Source: Eopsaltria australis
Taxonomy: Eukaryota > Chordata > Aves > Passeriformes > Petroicidae
Direction: 5' to 3'
Length of the DNA: 64,000 nucleotides
Assembly (NCBI GenBank): GCA_034509425.1
Contig: JAVTVJ010000011.1
Coordinates: 9,500,001 to 9,564,000, forward strand
Shown piece by piece: positions 38,961 to 50,300 of the stretch (position 1 is the stretch's first letter; each line of letters opens with the position of its first letter). The notes beneath the pieces were generated by a model. It ran no database searches. It was not told the DNA's origin and saw only the letters and a list, made by a program, of their open reading frames with translations. A program made the position numbers and the translations under genes.

Positions 38961-39237
38961 TGTGTTTAGGCAGGGGTCAGAAGGAGAGAGCAGGTGAGCC
39001 GCAGTACCGGGTAATTAATGTATCTGGGACGCGGCCCCGCCGCTTCACCTCAGCCCATCGGCCCGCGGGGCGCTCCCACACCGGAGGCTCCGCTCAGGTG
39101 CACGCGGTGTGAGCGGGACGCCGCGAGCCGGGGCCGCCGCTTCGCGCCCCGCTACTCGAGACGGGGCGAGAGGCAGCGCCATGCCCCGCGCCCACCGACG
39201 GCCGGCTGCCGGCCCGGGAGCCGCAGGGCAGCGCCGC

Positions 39238-39349
39238 GCCGCAGGGAAAGGGCACCGGGAGGATCCGCAGTGAACCGCCGCAGGGAAGGGGCGCCGGGAG
39301 GAGCCGCAGGGCAGCGCCGCAGGGAAGGGGCGCCGGGAGCAGCCGCGGC
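39238..39349. repeat. 39-bp GC-rich tandem repeat, about 2.9 copies
   Basis: Units begin GCCGCAGGGAA(A/G)GGGC at 39238, 39277 and 39316, the last being partial. The period is a multiple of three, which keeps frames open and produces the repetitive Arg/Gly/Ala open frame seen in translation. Confidence 0.92.
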
Positions 39350-39389
39350 CTCCCCGCCCTCCCTCAGGCAGAGCCCGCCCGCGGCGCGG

Positions 39390-39406
39390 CAGCGCCCCCT
39401 GGCGGC
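39390..39406 (-). promoter_or_regulatory. Near-consensus CTCF binding motif
   Basis: The minus strand reads GCCGCCAGGGGGCGCTG, matching the well-known vertebrate CTCF core CCASYAGRKGGC and its flanks at almost every position. It is embedded in the CpG island, so occupancy would depend on methylation. Confidence 0.6.
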
Positions 39407-39529
39407 CAAGCGGGAGCGGCCTGCGGCGCTGCCCGAAGCGCTATTCCCGGTGTTTCCATCACTCCGGGCATGTCTGCATATAGCTTTAAATTAAATTAAT
39501 TGCTGCTCCAAAGGTCGGAATTGTTCATT

Positions 39530-39658
39530 ATTTTAAAAAAACCCCAAACAAACCAAAGAAGCAAAAAGACCCCAACAAACAACAACACCCCCCAGCCTCC
39601 CGAAGACACACATACAACCCCTCTCCCAAATAAAAAAGTAGGAAAAAACCCAAACAAA
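39530..39658. repeat. A/C-rich low-complexity tract
   Basis: Between the CpG island and a CR1 fragment lies sequence such as AAACCCCAAACAAACC and CAACAAACAACAACACCCC with almost no G or T. It is probably a degenerate simple repeat. Confidence 0.75.
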
Positions 39659-39659
39659 C

Positions 39660-39985
39660 CCATCCTGAGCTGGAATGGACCCACAAGGATCATCGAAGTC
39701 CAGTTCCTGGCCCTGCTCAGGACAACTCCAGGAATGGGATCTTGATGGGTCCCTTCCAGCTCAGCAGATTCAATGACTGTGTGATTCTGTGGATGGCACC
39801 GTGTGCCTGAGAGTGCTGCCTCAGGCTCCTGGAGCTCTGGCAGGCTTGGGACCGTGACCAGTTCCCTGGAGAGACTGTTCCAGTGTCTGACCACTCTCTG
39901 AGTGAAGAACCTTTTCCTTATATCCAACCTGTATCTCTTCATGCCATGCCCTTGGGTCCCCACACTGGTCACCAGAGAGGAAAAA
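39660..39985 (-). mobile_element. CR1 LINE 3' fragment
   Basis: Reverse-complement CR1 landmarks on the plus strand include GAGCTGGAATGGACCCACAA, CAGTTCCTGGCCCTGCTCAG, GTGTGATTCTGTGGATGG, GACTGTTCCAGTGTCTGACC, AAGAACCTTTTCCTTATATC and CCATGCCCTTGGGTCCCCAC. Two successive copies of the GAGCTGGAA/AGCTCAG-type end suggest a second short CR1 end or an internal rearrangement. No ORF is intact. Confidence 0.85.
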
Positions 39986-40149
39986 GAAAATAATATGCAC
40001 CAATTTATTTTTCATTTTCTAATTCCTAATCATCTGAAATGATTTCTCCCTGTAGTATATTATAGTTAATAGAAAATTACTGATTTCAGGATAGAATGTT
40101 CATTCTATTTGCAAAGCAAGCACAATGCAAAACTTAAAGTTTTACAGCA

Positions 40150-40376
40150 GGCACCTCACCCTGAGGAAGAACTTCTTTACATGAGGGATGCAGAGCACTG
40201 GGACACATTACCCTGGGAAGTCATGGAGTCTCCCTTTCTGGAGACATTTAAAACACACCTGGACACACTCCTGTGTCACCTGTAACTTGCTCTAGGTGAC
40301 CCTGCCTTGGCAAGGGGGGTTGGACTGGATGATCTCCAGAAGTAACTTCCAACCCTAACAAGTCCGTGAACTGGTA
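40150..40376 (+). mobile_element. CR1 LINE 3' fragment (short)
   Basis: Plus-strand landmarks: CTGAGGAAGAACTTCTTTAC, CCTGGGAAGTCATGGAGTCT, TTTCTGGAGACATTTAAAAC, CACCTGGACACACTCCTGTG, TGACCCTGCCTTGGCAAGGG and GTTGGACTGGATGATCTCCA. It ends near CCTAACAAGTCCGTGAACTG. About 225 bp, 5'-truncated. Confidence 0.92.
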
Positions 40377-41294
40377 AAATATCCTCCAGCATACATGTGA
40401 CAATGTGTTTATCCCTCCTTGTCTTTTCTCCCAAGCAAGCCACCAAAGACTTCATCTGGCTCCTAGAAAAGACAGAATATCTTTAATCTTATAAAGGAAG
40501 AGGAAATACTCCGCTTGATATTTGCCATGTACAAACCACACAACCAGAGGTGACGAAAGAAGGTCTTTCTTTTTGCTACTGACATCTTGTGGACCTTCAA
40601 AATCCTTCACAGTTTGTCACTCCTGATTTGAGAGGATACATATTTAGATCAGGCCTCCAATTAAAATCAGACTCCGACCCATCCCACCACGTCATGGGAC
40701 GTTGTGAACCTCAAAAATAAGTCATTTCCCAGAATTTAATTGTGGTTTGGTGACTCAGTGACACACAAGCATACTTGAAGTAAACAATTGAGTGTTTTAA
40801 ACAAAAATTCTGCTCCTCCTGTAAATAATTACTTACTAAACCTAAAATTACTGGTTTTGTACCAATCTATTAAAAAGGACAATAAAAAAAGGATAAATAC
40901 AATGTTCTTCAATGAATTCTGTACAAAGAGAAAAATTCTAGTTATCCTGGGAGTTTTGCCATTTTCCCTGATGAGACTCGGACTTGGCATAGAAGCAGCT
41001 GTCACTTGTGTAAAAAAACCTAATTATGAAATGACTGTTAAGAAAAGCTGGTCTTTTGTTTAAAGCATTACACTAACATATCTTTGGCAGTCTTTTTGTG
41101 TGCCACAGTTTTAAATAGAGAGTGTGCATCCTCTTTTCCTCCTCATACCTACCTAGAGATAAAGTTTCTTGGAGCAGGTCTTGATGTTGCTGTAAATGTA
41201 TAGCACCTTGCCCATCTGGCATCTCCACTAGGTCAATTTAGCAACCGCCAAAAGATACACAGTAACTGAGCCCATTTGTAACACCTGCTTTGTG

Positions 41295-41395
41295 ATGATG
41301 ATTTTAATCATCATTGTGATGATTATGTAAACCATTAATTAAAATAATAAATAATTAAAATCATAATGATAATTAAAATCTTTTATGATTTTAAT
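41295..41395. repeat. Cluster of AT-rich inverted repeats
   Basis: First, ATGATGATTTTAATCATCAT (41295-41314) is a 20-nt palindrome apart from its centre. Second, ATTAAAATCATAA (41354-41366) and TTATGATTTTAAT (41383-41395) are perfect 13-nt arms around a 16-nt spacer. Together they form two possible cruciforms in an almost GC-free stretch. Confidence 0.9.
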
Positions 41396-42559
41396 AATCT
41401 TCCTAAATGTCCTGGGATCTTTTCTAAAGGATGCTTTTATACCACATTTTGTATGCCAGAAGTAATTTCCTATTTTTCTTCCCAAGGAATGTGGCCCATA
41501 GATGGAAACATTGTGGAAATACAGAACTATTTATCCATTCTGGCATATACATAGCACAGTCTTCCGAAGGCACAACACAGCTTCTATTTCACATGAGCAA
41601 GAATATTAAGTGGTGTCTACATTAATTATAGCCAGCTCCTCTTGAAGGCATAGTTGTGTAAGATGCTGGAGGAAATCAGGTTCTTTTTAAGAGTCTGCAG
41701 CTAAAAAGTACATGAGCAGGCACAAAAGGGAAGGATGCGGATGAGTCACAGACGAGGCTCCACTCCATCAGACCAGTAATGTCTGGGGGTCTTTACAGAT
41801 ACTGCAGAGTAAGTTTCTTTCTTGCCAGAAGTGACACAATTTTTATGGCTAAGCTTTGCTAACGTCACAGGGAGCAGGAAGCAGGCTTTGTTAGATTATC
41901 TTTTGTGTGTTGAGCACTTACTTGCCCACAGAAGATCTACCCAAGGTCTCATGGCTCTGAGTCACAGTCCCCAAGCGTGAAGCACCAATTCAAAGGCTGC
42001 TATCTCACATCCTGCATGACCTCTCTGCTAGAGAGCAGTGGCAGCAGACTAGGCACTGTGCTCCTTCTTCATCACTGGAGTCATACCCTCCTTTTCATCC
42101 ATTTTTTCTTTTTAAAGGTAGTTCTCATGATCATATTGGATACTTCAAATGAAAGCAGCAAAATGCATACTGCATCCTGATACTAAGTATTGTTGCAGAT
42201 CTACAGCCCTGCACCAGGAAAAGAATATTTTTATATTGCCCCAAAATAAATTTTAAAAGAGAGAGATCTTTGGAATCTTCAGCTTCTCTGGCCTGAATAG
42301 GTGATATTTGGAATTAATTCTCAGGCTTTGGTCTCCAATACACAAGCACTGTCTAGCCATATAACCAGTTATTGCACATTCTTACTTTTTTCATAACGAA
42401 AGGCAATTAACCAATTAGCATTAATCAGTGCAGTTAGGTGTTTTCCCGCTTTCACCAAGTGCCTCCTCCTTTACATGAATGCATCCGATTAACCAATGAC
42501 TACGTAACAGGAGTTTGCTGCCCAGGGGATGAGGGTGTTTTTGACTGTATTCTGATGCT

Positions 42560-43260
42560 TCAGATTTAAATGGAGGTGCCAGTCTCCTCTAGGCCAGGGC
42601 CAGGGTAATTTTGTGGTTTGAATCCTGGTTCCTGTCCATACCATGAACCATGCACCTTCTGGCTGGCCTCAGGCTTCCCACTCATCAAGCAGCTGCACAG
42701 GGTGGACAAGCACTGCTGCCTCCTGTCTCTTCTCAAGGCAGGAACAGGTGGGAAAATAGATTTTGCACCTTTCAGAAGCACTGACAAGCTGCCCTGCTCC
42801 TTGCTGGACTGCTCCTTTACATCCCCTTTTACAGAGGAAAGGCCACGGGACAACCTGGCTCATTTGCACAAGTCCCTCCTGTAACCCTACCCGCAGCTCG
42901 CGATGTCTCTGGCTTATCCCTGGCACTCTTACACAACGCTCTTACACAACGCCTGCCGGGAGCTGGGCTGCCTCCAGGGAGAGGAGCCTTGTGCCGAGAA
43001 GAGGGGCAGGCTGCTGGCAGACCCGGGAACAGGGGGGAGCCTGCCCGGGTCCTGGGACACAGCAGGGAGCTGGGAGGGCACTGAGCGGGATAGCAGAGCT
43101 TGCAGGTTTTGGGTGCAGGGGGAAAGCTCCATCACAGTCAGAGTGAGCACCCCAGGACACCAGCTCCTCACACCCTGCCATTCCACAAGTTATAACACTT
43201 CTTTTTTTTTTTTTCTTGGGGGCGATCTTGGCTTGGGGGTGATGAATTATGGGATGTATC
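42560..43260. other. Moderately GC-rich stretch with overlapping open frames, unclassified
   Basis: Open frames of about 85-130 codons overlap on both strands, and a short direct duplication (CTCTTACACAACGC) occurs near 42928-42952. None of the translations looks like a known domain and no splice pairs stand out. It may be unique flank or an unrecognised old repeat. Confidence 0.35.
43202..43214. repeat. T13-14 homopolymer
   Basis: Short T run within the GC-richer stretch; no retroelement attached. Confidence 0.7.
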
Positions 43261-44318
43261 ATCTGAGTGTTTTGTTCTGTAAACTCCCTCAGTGAAAGTT
43301 GCTCTCACTTTTAAGTTCGTCTTTAGTGAAAAATCCAGAGTAGCAACTCCACATCAGGAAAAATTACAAGGTAGCCCATAGGCTGTATTGATGCCTAACT
43401 GAATTTTAAAATTTGTTTCAATATTTAACATATCAATATTTAACAGCAAAGCAAAATTAGTATTTTGGAGCAAGTTATACAGAGGATTTTGCAAGTTATA
43501 CATATTCAGTATAAAACTACTAGACCACGGCTTATGGTACATGATGCATTTATCGTGAGCCAGCAGTATTTCCTCCCTTGCAAAACATAATGAACAACTG
43601 TGCATTGCATGAGAAATAAAAATCTATCTAGTTTTCCAAATACGTTTAATGAAATGCACCCGTAAGAACTAGCTTGTAGGCACAAGCTCAGAAGTGGGCT
43701 TTGACTCATGCTTTTTATTGCTAGTAAAGCTCAACTCACGAGGACACAAAAACTTGCAATAAAGCATAAAATCAAAACCACAGTGCACTATCTGTATAAA
43801 CATTTGCAGTCTATCCCAAAACATACGAACAAAAAGGCAAAGAGCTGTTGAGCTTTCTAATAGGAATGTCCAGTAGTTCTGTGTAATATCCTCCTCACAC
43901 AGACTCAACTCGTGCTCAGCTCTGTGCAGGCATCAGCAGATTTTTTACAGCACGAAAGCCAGAAAATTATTACATGCAGACAATAGGTCTCATAAAAAAC
44001 AACAGTAACGTCACTGTTTTACAGGTTTCTGAAAGCTCTTGTGTTTCAATAAGCAGATCTGCAGGATAAACACTACTGATTTAGAGAGAAAAACTAATTC
44101 TTCCTATAGTCTTATTGTGGTAAGGCTTTAGATCTGGCATATGGTTTGCAGGACAACCTGAATGATAAAGCTGTTGATTTGAACATAGCTACAAAAAAAA
44201 AGAGACCCAGCACCGCAAAATAAAGTAATGCAAGACAGAAGCAAGATAAAAGTTGCTTTTATGATTTCATCAAAACTTAATGGCTTACTGCATTGGGGTA
44301 AATGTATCTTTTTATAAG

Positions 44319-44366
44319 TGGAAAATATAATAATGCAATATTATGCATGGAAAATATAATAATGCA
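44319..44366. repeat. 19-nt tandem duplication, 29-nt period
   Basis: TGGAAAATATAATAATGCA occurs at 44319-44337 and again exactly at 44348-44366, separated by ATATTATGCA. A small local duplication. Confidence 0.93.
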
Positions 44367-44369
44367 TTT

Positions 44370-47300
44370 CTTCATGGGCAAAAAGAAACAGAGTTTTAGT
44401 GGGTCTGTTGGTTTCCCAGTAGCCTGAACAGATTAGAAAGGCAGTTTCATAAGTATTATTGGAAGAACACAGAGGGAGACTGTAATACTACCTTTAAACC
44501 ACCTGGGCATCAGGCAGAAAATGGAATATGTAATTCTCCTGTCGCCCTGTACTTACAGAAATGAGTAACGTTATCTCATTTCCAGAGTATCTCAGAGCAC
44601 TGATTATCACGATCTGGAGCTGCTGACGGGCCTTAAGATGTAAAGGCCCTAAGAAATCTACTTACATTCAGCTTAACACTCAGTCAGCATAATGGGCTGC
44701 AGCCTTCTCTTCACTTTACTTCATCCCCTAGCAGAAATGTCAGCTCTCCAGCACTTTGCTTTGGCCTACTACATGTGTACACAGGAGGGCATGAGAGGAG
44801 CACAGAACTGGAGACAGCCCTGTTTAGCCACTATTTTGATAACCACGGTTCTGTTGCCTGTGAGTGACTTTCTTAACGTGAAGCGTTACTGTGCGAGCTA
44901 GCCAGCTTTGCCAGAGAGCAGCTGATCTATAACTGTGATATTTATATCATTAAAGATTTATGCCTTAATTCACAAAGACCTCTACCAACTGGAATAAATA
45001 TGCAGTTGAGCAAAGATCCTGGAGGGCCGAGAACGATAGAAAAGCAAAGGGAGGTTATATGAAAGATCTCAAATTTGTGTGATTATTTCTGTAGTTTTTT
45101 GAGACACTTCATGGCTTATGTGTTCTTTCTCCAGCACATGGGTGCTCCATTCAGACAACAGCTTTGACATAAAACTTTTATTGTTTTCTGTTTTGTTCTG
45201 TGACTCAGGAAACATTAGCTCTCCCTGAAATTTCAACAAGAGACAGTTTATCTTCGATGCTAATTTCTCTTATTACTCACTTAGAAGTGTATATTAGAAG
45301 AAGGCTGTCTTGAATTACCTACCTACTCTGCAACTGACTAATGTTAGTTAATCCCAAAGATAATAAATTCCAAAGACTTGCCTTGAAACTGGTGAATTTC
45401 CCCCCTTATGATGGAATAGATTAAGAAAAAGAATATTTTCTAAACGTTAAGATGGGAGGAACCTGGATGAATTGTTAAAACAAATGCATTTTGTCAATGC
45501 ATCTTATATATGCTGTGCCTAAAAAATCAGTGAAGCAGAAATGAGTATGTTCTAATCTACAAATGTCACTCTGAGTAGGGATAAGTACTACCCTAAAGAT
45601 TGGTACTGGCATTTGTTTGAGCTATTTTCAGGGATTCAGATATGAACAGCAAAATTAATTCAGCTTTAGGCTTTCTGCTTTTCTTAAGCAGAGCTTCAGA
45701 AAGTCACCACTTAGTTGAAAAAAAATTCTAAATGAAAAATTGTTATCTGTATTGCAGGCTTTGAGTTACATGGTGCAAATACATAGAACTTTGCAGAAAA
45801 CCTTGGAAAAGAAAACAAGAGATGCTTTTACAACTATGGATTTGGCCTCATGGGCATTGTCTATTGTGTGACTTGATGAGTTTCCAAATTTGATTCTATT
45901 TTTCCTAAAAACTGATAGCTGAAGTGCCAAACCACTGAATTCTGAAATGTTCAACACAGATTCCAGACCTGAAATATATGGTTTAAACTAAGTTACAATT
46001 GGGGAAAAATTTCAAAGGAGTTGATTTTCAACAAAGTTAGAGTAACAGATCAGAACAAGAAGTTAGTCGTTTTCTGAAATCTATATCCCTAGCCAGCGAG
46101 AACTATGGTGGGTGAATAAAGACTAGCTAAAATCTGTGCAAGATCCTTTTCACAAGTCAAACTGGCAGACCTGGAGCCTTTGCCTGCCACTGCAGACGTG
46201 GTTCAAGGGAAACAGGCATCAGAGGGTTGATGACAGCGTGACACACACCAAAAGAGGACAGTGCATCTCTGGACGTGTAGGTTCAGGCTTTACATCAAGC
46301 AGTAAAACAGAAAACATCCCTGAAGGCACATTGAAAGCACACCACAGACACAAAAAAGCATGACTAATAGAAATGGAGGGACAAACATGTAAAGTTAAAT
46401 GATTAAGGGGCTGGACTGACATATATCTGTTGAGAGTTAACTGTGGCTTGATGCAGTGATGAGGAAGTGAGCACAGGATAGCCATGCTCAAAAGACAGCA
46501 AGGAACGGTGGAAGAATGTGACTGCTATGGGAAATTTGGTCAAATTACGCTAATGGTTACCGCTGGACATGTAATTAGGTTAGAAAGCAGCTATATTTAA
46601 AAACAAGAAAATCATGCCTGGTTTTAATTGATATTTTGAAATGGAAAACTCCATATTACTATTTCTGAGGTTCACCCAAAAGCTTATTTTTCAAAAGAAA
46701 AAATTCAATGACTTCAGTAAAAATTAGGCCCAAACTGGAGAAAGCTTTCTGCAAACATTCTCTCTGAAATCTCAAATACAAACCACATGTTTCATAGATA
46801 CATAAATACATTTATAATTATTATAAATAAATAAAGAGTTTCAGGTTACCTGGCAATAAGCTAGTGGTCATAAAATATGACTGTATTAAGACTATCTAAA
46901 TGCCCATTTGCTTCTGGTTTTGGGCAGACAAAAGTCATGGAGAGAAGGAATAATACTTGTGAAAATGAAGTAGAAGTTCTTATTTTGCTTTTTTTAAAAA
47001 CAGAAAATTGCTTGTACCCTCTGTAATGGCTTTGTCTGTATAACCAGCACTGCATGAAGTTAACTGGATTTCAGCTGAGGATTTTCACAGCTCAGAAGTT
47101 ACCATATTCAAACTCCTATTCTTTTTTAACTTTTTTTTTTTTGAGAGCAAGCACATTATGGCATATTCCCAAATAAATAATTCACTGATTTAATCCTTAA
47201 GGCAGGCAGTTTCCTAAGAGGTGTGTTCTAATCTCTATCTCTTCTTATACTCTTTTTCCTGACCTCACTGGGGGCCCAGTGCAGAGAGGAGAGAACAACT

Positions 47301-50300
47301 GTTTCTCAGAAGATGTATATATCCTGATATTAAATACAAACATTATAGATGTGTGTCTGCTTTTGTGTGCAGACTGGAAATAAATCACATAGCCTGTGTT
47401 AACAATGGCCTTTCAGTATGTCTGATAAAACAGTGATTTCTTCATATCTTTTTAGACCTCTCTTCTTGTTTGCTGCCTCATTTACAGCTAACAATAATAG
47501 AATTAAGCCCAGAAATTAAAAGAAAAAGTTGAATTGCTGACGATTTCGCTATCTCTCCCAAGCAAACAACAAAAGTCCACAACCTTTTAACCTTTTCCAT
47601 CCTATTTGCTAATTACTTATTTTCTAATTAACCCATTATGCATCTGTCAGTGTGTTTTAAATTAAATCACTTTAATTGCTAGTAAGTAGGGTTTATTTAG
47701 TTCCTGGTATGGCTGTACGGGGTCATGAGTGGGGAGCTGTTGAACCACTCTGAATTACAGGTGGCTCTGCAAAACTGCTGAAGTTGCTGAAGATAAAGAG
47801 GAGTTAAGCTGCTTTCCTTAGGTGATTTGATTTTAATGTCTAGTGGCATATTTCTAATGGATGAAAGTTTACTGCAAATACAGGAGGGCATTTTTTATTC
47901 CCAGTGCATAGATCACATCACACATTAATTTTTTGCTTGAGATAATTTTTAATAAAGGAATAATTATTCTAATAGTTCTAGAAAATGCCAATACCACAAT
48001 GCTTACTTTGCTGTATAGCAGAACCCTTTGAAATGCAACACAACTCTATATCAACAGCCAAATTTCAAAATAAAGATAAAAAAGAAGACCTAACACATGG
48101 GACACAGGGAGTTTTAAGTATGAGGCTAACAGTCAGCCCATTGAAAATCTGCATGCAAAACACTGGTGATAGCTTTAAGGATAGACATAATGTTTAATGA
48201 GGACAGACATAAAAGATTTTGTTCTCTGTAGCACAACCCCCTTCTACCCCTTGCATGACCTGACTCGCTTCACTGACCCTACAGAAAATACCCAGTTTTT
48301 TTGCTGGGTTAGTTTTGTGCTGGGTTAGTGAGCTGAATTATCCCTGTGAGGTGGCTGGTGATGACCACAGCTGGCACCAAGTGGCAGGAGACCACAGCTG
48401 CTCAGAGGCAAGGGGAGGGAGATGAGGTCCACCCTGTCTCATAAAATGGCACGCCAGAGGAACACAGCATGGGTTGATGTCTTTTGTAATAAACTAGGGT
48501 ATTTATGACTCCATGCATTGAAATTACTTTTTAATTGTTAAATTATTTCTGAAATTTTCCAAAACATCTTTGAAGATTTTAAGTCTTGCACCATGGGAAA
48601 AGACCCTAAAGACAACATAATTCCTTATAACTTTTTTTTGTGTTTAGATCTTTATACACCGAAGAAAGGCACTAGAAAGTGCTGGTCTCATGTTCTGGAG
48701 AAGGACAATATGAATTGGTAAGGTCAGTCTTCCCTTTAGCACTAAGTGAGGTCATGGATCTAGTACTACTGAGACAAGAGAAGAAATTTCCAGCAAGAAC
48801 CCAAACCCACATCATTGCTAAGTTACCTACATGTAACAGTGGGTCACATAAATAATAAAGGCCACACACATGAAAGCTGACGGATTTTGCATGCTGAATT
48901 TCCCACACAAACTTGGTTAACAACACTAAAATCCAAGATTGGCCTAGATGTTAAATACTTTCTTCCCTGTTTTTACCAGAAAAAAGGAAGCCTATGAAAT
49001 TAGGAGTAACATGAATAAACGAATAGAATAAATAGAGTAGCTTATGGAGCACACCTGAATAAGATCTACAATTGCCCTTCCAAAAGACAATCTTTCTGAG
49101 CAGTGAGGAAGCTGCAATTGACGTCTTCAGCTCACTATGTCACCTATGTATTTTACCTTCAGCTACAGGCTACCAAGACACAGCTGGAAGATTCTGGCAC
49201 AGCATTTTGTTGCTACCAGATTTCTACTACTGCCTTCACCCTGAGACCTTCCTCGCTGATCTCAGTAGCTCCACACCTCCACAGACAGCATGCCTGGGAA
49301 GCTCACCTCACCACCCCCCAGTCTTTGTGCTGCTCCTCCGCAGAACATCCCGTCCCTGCGTTCACTGTGATAGCACTTCCACTGTGAGACAGTTCACAGG
49401 TGCAGAGGAGGAACATGAGGGGCTGCAGAATGACGGAAATGAGAACAGGAGACTTTTAAATTTTCAACAAGGAGCTTTTGGATGGCCTTCAAGGGACAGC
49501 ACAGCCTGTCAAAGAAAAGCCGTGAAAAGCTTCACAAATAGATGTATCTGCTGTACAGAAAGTGAGGATACAATCAGAAAGCTTACATTTGCTTATAAAA
49601 GGTAAAGATCCACAGATGCAGCAATGGAACTGCACTAAGACTCAGAAAGATATTTCTAACAGCTGATTCTGAATATGCTTTAATATTATGTGGCCCATCA
49701 TAATATGATCTTTATTGACCTGAGATGATGAGGCTTTGGGCAGTTGTTCTGGAAGCTTAGACTGATAGAGAAAGCCAAACCACTGAAAGAAATGACAGCT
49801 TTAAGGGTGGCCTGCTTGTAGGTGCACCGAGTCAGGCATAGGTCCATGCTGGAGACAATACACAAGGAGTCCAAGTGTCTGGAAGGACAGCATGGAAAAA
49901 CTGAGCAGGGGAAATTCAATTGTTAAGCCCTGTTCAGCATTCCCTGCTTCCCCTGAGTTGTGAGTTGCATATTTGAAGCTTTTTTGCTTCCCCTGGTTTG
50001 TCAGTAGTTGGCTCAGATCTTTCCAGTTTCAATATTGCCTGCATTCAACCCCTATTTATGACTTAGGGCATGTATTTATCAAAGAAGTAAAATTAGGGGT
50101 CTTGAAAGGGCAGAGGGAGGTCAGGATGGAAGCAGCATCCTCCTAGTGTCTGAAGCAAAACCCTTGTATGAGCAGATACACTTTCCCCAGAAAGCACGCC
50201 GAAAATCATAGGCAGAAATCTTACCCACTCCTTTTATTAGATTAATTAAACTCTCAGTACTACAGTGTTTCATGATGGCTATGTGACTGAGATAACACCA

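Larger units (their letters stand above)
38990..39470. promoter_or_regulatory. CpG island, candidate THRB alternative promoter
   Basis: About 480 bp that is strikingly GC- and CpG-rich against an AT-rich background, with stretches such as GCGGCCCCGCCGC, CCCGCGGGGCGC and CGGCCGGCTGCCGGCCCGGG. It lies 14.6 kb upstream of the TRbeta1-type exon in THRB orientation. A minus-strand donor GGGCTGAG|GTGAAG ends a possible first exon at 39049. A very good plus-strand donor GAGAGCAG|GTGAGC occurs at 38993/38994. It holds a 39-bp tandem repeat and a CTCF-like motif. The 158-codon plus-strand open frame across it is Arg/Ala/Pro/Gly-rich and most simply a by-product of composition. Confidence 0.8.

Noticed and set aside
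39018..39494. 158-codon plus-strand open frame as a protein gene
   Set aside because: It is confined to the CpG island, is low-complexity Arg/Ala/Pro/Gly, and its openness comes from GC composition and the 39-bp repeat. No family similarity.
39496..39972. 158-codon minus-strand frame
   Set aside because: It is composed of a CR1 fragment joined to an A/C-rich low-complexity tract.
42763..43295. Overlapping 127- and 130-codon plus-strand frames
   Set aside because: Several frames are open on both strands at once, which reflects composition; none has recognisable content or splice signals.
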